From Acidobacteriota bacterium (GTDB lineage Bacteria > Acidobacteriota > Thermoanaerobaculia > Multivoradales > JAHEKO01), in NCBI GenBank assembly GCA_029863825.1, contig JAOTUP010000062.1, positions 1 through 8,075 of the forward strand: a stretch of 8,075 bases of DNA, read 5' to 3'. A program made the position numbers and the translations under genes. The notes under the pieces were generated by a model. The model was given only the letters and a program-made list of their open reading frames with translations. It was not told where the DNA came from and searched no databases. This document shows, in pieces, positions 6,170-8,075 of the stretch. The stretch's first letter is position 1, and the number at the start of each line of letters is the position of its first letter.

Positions 6170-7311
6170 CCGAGAGCACTCTCGACGCGCGTGAATTACG
6201 GCGCTACAGCAGGCATCTGGTGCTGCCGGAGGTCGGTCCGGAGGGCCAGGAAAAGCTCAAGGCGGCACGCGTTGTCCTTGTGGGGGCGGGAGGGCTGGGC
6301 TCGCCAATCGCCCTCTACCTCGCTGCCGCCGGTATCGGGACTCTCGGTCTCGTCGACTACGACTCCGTCGACGAAAGCAATCTTCAACGGCAGGTTCTGT
6401 ACGGCGAAGGTGATCTCGGCCGGCTGAAGGTGGACGCGGCGCGAGAGCGGCTCAGCGATGCCAATCCGCACATTCTCATCAAGACTCATGCAGAGAAACT
6501 CGACGCCCGAAACGCGCCGGGCGTGCTCGGTTCGTACGATGTCGTAGTCGACGGGAGCGACAATTTCTCGACTCGGTATCTGGTCAATGATGCCTGTGTC
6601 TTGCTCGGCAAGCCGGATGTCTACGGCTCCATCTTCCGTTTTGAAGGCCAGGTGGCGGTCTTCGCAGTGCCGGGTGGTCCTTGCTACCGGTGTCTCTTTC
6701 CGCATCCTCCGCCTCCGGGACTCGTCCCGTCGTGCGCCGAGGGTGGAGTCCTGGGGGTGCTGCCGGGTATCGTCGGAGCGCTGCAGGCGAGCGAGGTCAT
6801 CAAGCTGGTGCTGGGAATCGGCACCGCGCTGGTCGGACGGTTGCTCTTGGTGGAGACGCTGACGGCGGAGTTCAGGGAACTCCAGTTGCCGCGTGATCCC
6901 GGGTGCCCGGTATGTGGAGATCACCCGACAATTCTCACGCTCGAGGACTCGGAGGGAGCCTGCGCCGAGGAACCGTCGGACACTGGGACGGAAGAGCTCA
7001 ATGTTGCGCCTCGAGAAGTTCAGAATTGGCTGGAAGGCGGGCACGATGTCATGTTGCTCGACGTGAGGACGCCAGTCGAGGTCGGGATCTGCCGCCTATC
7101 GGGGTCTATCTTCGTTCCCCTTCAGGAGTTGCCGGAGCGCCTGGACGAGTTCGATCGCAATCGCCGACTCATTGTCTACTGCCATCATGGAATCCGCTCC
7201 GCCCAGGCCGTGGCCTTCCTACGTGGCCGCGGCTTCGGGCGAGCAATGAACCTGAGCGGAGGTATCGAAGCCTGGGCGCGAGAGGTCGATCCGTCCCTGC
7301 CGAGATATTAA
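6166..7311 (+). CDS. moeZ: MoeB/MoeZ-type E1-like adenylyltransferase fused to rhodanese sulfurtransferase
   Basis: This class adenylates the C-terminal glycine of a ubiquitin-fold sulfur carrier (MoaD, ThiS or CysO type) with ATP, then the rhodanese domain supplies sulfur to form the thiocarboxylate for molybdopterin, thiamine, cysteine or tRNA thiolation. Length is 381 residues, normal for two-domain MoeZ. Seen in the E1 domain (about 8-255): RRYSRHLVLPEVG (12-24), the nucleotide loop GAGGLGS (40-46), D64 and D66 of LVDYDSVDESNLQRQ, the DGSDNFSTRYLVND stretch (129-142), zinc pairs C173/C176 and C247/C250, and a loop cysteine C190 in PSCAEGGVLG. In the rhodanese domain (about 275-381): LDVRTPVE (298-305) and the active loop CHHGIRS with C339. 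A variable linker (258-276) joins them. It overlaps the M67 gene by four bases, a pairing that suggests one carrier substrate. MoeZ versus MoeB naming is by architecture. Confidence 0.93.
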   Translation: MTESTLDARELRRYSRHLVLPEVGPEGQEKLKAARVVLVGAGGLGSPIALYLAAAGIGTLGLVDYDSVDESNLQRQVLYGEGDLGRLKVDAARERLSDANPHILIKTHAEKLDARNAPGVLGSYDVVVDGSDNFSTRYLVNDACVLLGKPDVYGSIFRFEGQVAVFAVPGGPCYRCLFPHPPPPGLVPSCAEGGVLGVLPGIVGALQASEVIKLVLGIGTALVGRLLLVETLTAEFRELQLPRDPGCPVCGDHPTILTLEDSEGACAEEPSDTGTEELNVAPREVQNWLEGGHDVMLLDVRTPVEVGICRLSGSIFVPLQELPERLDEFDRNRRLIVYCHHGIRSAQAVAFLRGRGFGRAMNLSGGIEAWAREVDPSLPRY

Positions 7312-7315
7312 TCGG

Positions 7316-8075
7316 GTGAAACGGGATCCGCTTGGACCGGTGATCGTCGTGGCGCTCATTGCGTGCCTGGGCGGAGTCGTCTGGATGACACGACACCCGG
7401 AGTCGGAGCTGCTGGAAAGAGCCGAGGAGTGGCCTCTCTTCGGGGAGCTCGTCGCGAAATTTCGCGCCCGCTATCTCGCGAGTATTCCGCGTGCAGAGAC
7501 TGAGGCTCGAGAGCACGTGGAAGTGCAGCCACCACTCCCGCCGCGAGGTGAGGAAGGCGGCCAGGAGCTCGCCATAAATGTCCGTAATAGAGTTTGGGTA
7601 GCGTCCGGCGTCGAGTTGCGGCAGGCTCCGAATAGCGACTCACCGCTGGTCACTAGCACGGCCGGCTTCGGTCGGCTGCCGGTCTTGGCGCAGGACGGGG
7701 AGTGGTACCGGGTTCTGGACCAGGGTCAGGTGGGCTGGGTTCGACTCCCCGGCTACGGCGAGGGCGACGAGCCGCCTCTCGGAAATGAGCCCGCGGCGCC
7801 ACGGCCGCTGCCGGGCCGTCCTCCGGATCCGGCCATGATGCGCATGGCGCGCGAGCACCTGCAGTCCGATGTGCGGAGGGCTCGCTTCGGAGGGTACACC
7901 GTGATCACCGATCACCATGATGCAGCGTTGATGCGGTTGTTGGACGGCGTGGCGCAGCATCTCGAGCCCGTGTACGCGAAGCGGTACGACGTCGAGCCGG
8001 GAGACAAACCGAGGGAAGCGGTCATTCTCTACTCGAAAGAGCGCGACTACAGGGCGCTTCAGAACCGGCTTGAGC
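7316..8075 (+). CDS. Membrane-anchored SH3b-domain protein, possible peptidase-MA-like C-terminal part (partial)
   Basis: The frame is open from GTG at 7316 to the window edge (253 codons), so the C-terminus is missing. Seen: MKRD followed by one hydrophobic segment (residues 5-23), which reads as an uncleaved signal anchor or inner-membrane anchor with the rest outside the cytoplasm. A linker with prolines follows (about 68-80), then a bacterial SH3-like domain at about 86-145, shown by NVRNRVWVASGVELRQAPN, the strand LPVLAQDGEWYRVLD and GWVRL. Such domains commonly bind peptidoglycan or protein. A second proline-rich linker (151-172) leads to about 185-253, whose pattern (GGYTVITDHHDAALMRLL, then AVILYSKERDYRAL) recalls the beginning of peptidase-MA-like gluzincin domains; any HExxH motif would lie beyond the window. 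The gene begins four bases after the preceding stop, with no clear Shine-Dalgarno and no alternative upstream start in frame. Anchor and SH3b calls are fair; the peptidase call is tentative. Confidence 0.75.
   Translation, partial: MKRDPLGPVIVVALIACLGGVVWMTRHPESELLERAEEWPLFGELVAKFRARYLASIPRAETEAREHVEVQPPLPPRGEEGGQELAINVRNRVWVASGVELRQAPNSDSPLVTSTAGFGRLPVLAQDGEWYRVLDQGQVGWVRLPGYGEGDEPPLGNEPAAPRPLPGRPPDPAMMRMAREHLQSDVRRARFGGYTVITDHHDAALMRLLDGVAQHLEPVYAKRYDVEPGDKPREAVILYSKERDYRALQNRLE

Larger units (their letters stand above)
2618..8075 (+). other. Seven-gene operon, right end beyond the window
   Basis: Seven same-strand genes follow with spacings of 2, 6, 5, -4, -4 and 4 bases and no room for internal terminators. 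Two junctions are GTGA start/stop overlaps. Four of the seven genes begin with GTG, and several lack a good Shine-Dalgarno sequence, consistent with translational coupling. The leading promoter is probably in 2500-2540. The content mixes DNA repair (xseAB), membrane proteolysis (rhomboid), sulfur-carrier processing (M67 and E1-rhodanese) and an envelope protein. The last gene runs off the window, so the operon end is unknown. Confidence 0.75.

Noticed and set aside
6196..7044. A 282-codon minus-strand frame
   Set aside because: Antisense to the E1-rhodanese gene, whose active-site motifs are complete.
5687..7311. JAMM plus E1 as a CBASS ancillary set or a Bil-type antiphage ubiquitination operon
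   Set aside because: There is no cyclic-nucleotide synthase, effector, E2-like protein or ubiquitin-like gene in view, and the E1 carries a rhodanese domain typical of sulfur-carrier metabolism.

Overview
The window is GC-rich, densely coded bacterial DNA. A long gene on the minus strand (2438 down to the left edge) and a tight seven-gene run on the plus strand (2618 to the right edge) diverge from one 179-base intergenic region. Both outer genes are cut by the window edge. The organism cannot be named from sequence alone. High GC, frequent GTG starts, a STAND-type ATPase with TPRs, an M67 peptidase beside a MoeZ-like E1-rhodanese, and an SH3b / possible peptidase-MA protein would fit an Acidobacteriota-like or other soil or sediment phylum. 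That placement is a low-confidence inference. No mobile element, phage gene, tRNA, rRNA or CRISPR array was seen.

Left part (1-2438, minus strand): a large signalling-type protein, open for all 812 codons visible. It has an N-terminal region that looks like a degenerate class III nucleotide-cyclase fold, then an AAA_16/STAND-like NTPase with clear Walker A and Walker B motifs, then TPR-like helices running off the window. All plus-strand reading frames in this stretch are antisense shadows of it.

Centre (2439-2617): the divergent control region. It contains a small AT-rich island with possible overlapping divergent promoters, a direct repeat, short inverted repeats and a branched stem-loop just ahead of a strong ribosome binding site.

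Right part (2618-8075, plus strand): an apparent operon with gaps of 2, 6, 5, -4, -4 and 4 bases. The order is an unrecognised 182-aa protein, exonuclease VII large subunit (xseA), exonuclease VII small subunit (xseB), a rhomboid intramembrane protease with an N-terminal zinc ribbon, a JAMM/M67 metallopeptidase, a MoeB/MoeZ-type E1 adenylyltransferase fused to a rhodanese domain, and a membrane-anchored SH3b protein whose truncated C-terminal part resembles the start of a peptidase-MA-like domain.

Functionally, XseA and XseB form one single-strand exonuclease. The M67 peptidase and E1-rhodanese form a likely sulfur-carrier (ThiS/MoaD/CysO-like) maturation and activation pair, although no carrier gene is in view. 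The rhomboid and the last gene put membrane or envelope proteins in the same transcription unit. The least explained parts are the lead 182-aa protein, the M67/E1 pair without a carrier, and the cyclase-like STAND protein that diverges from the operon.
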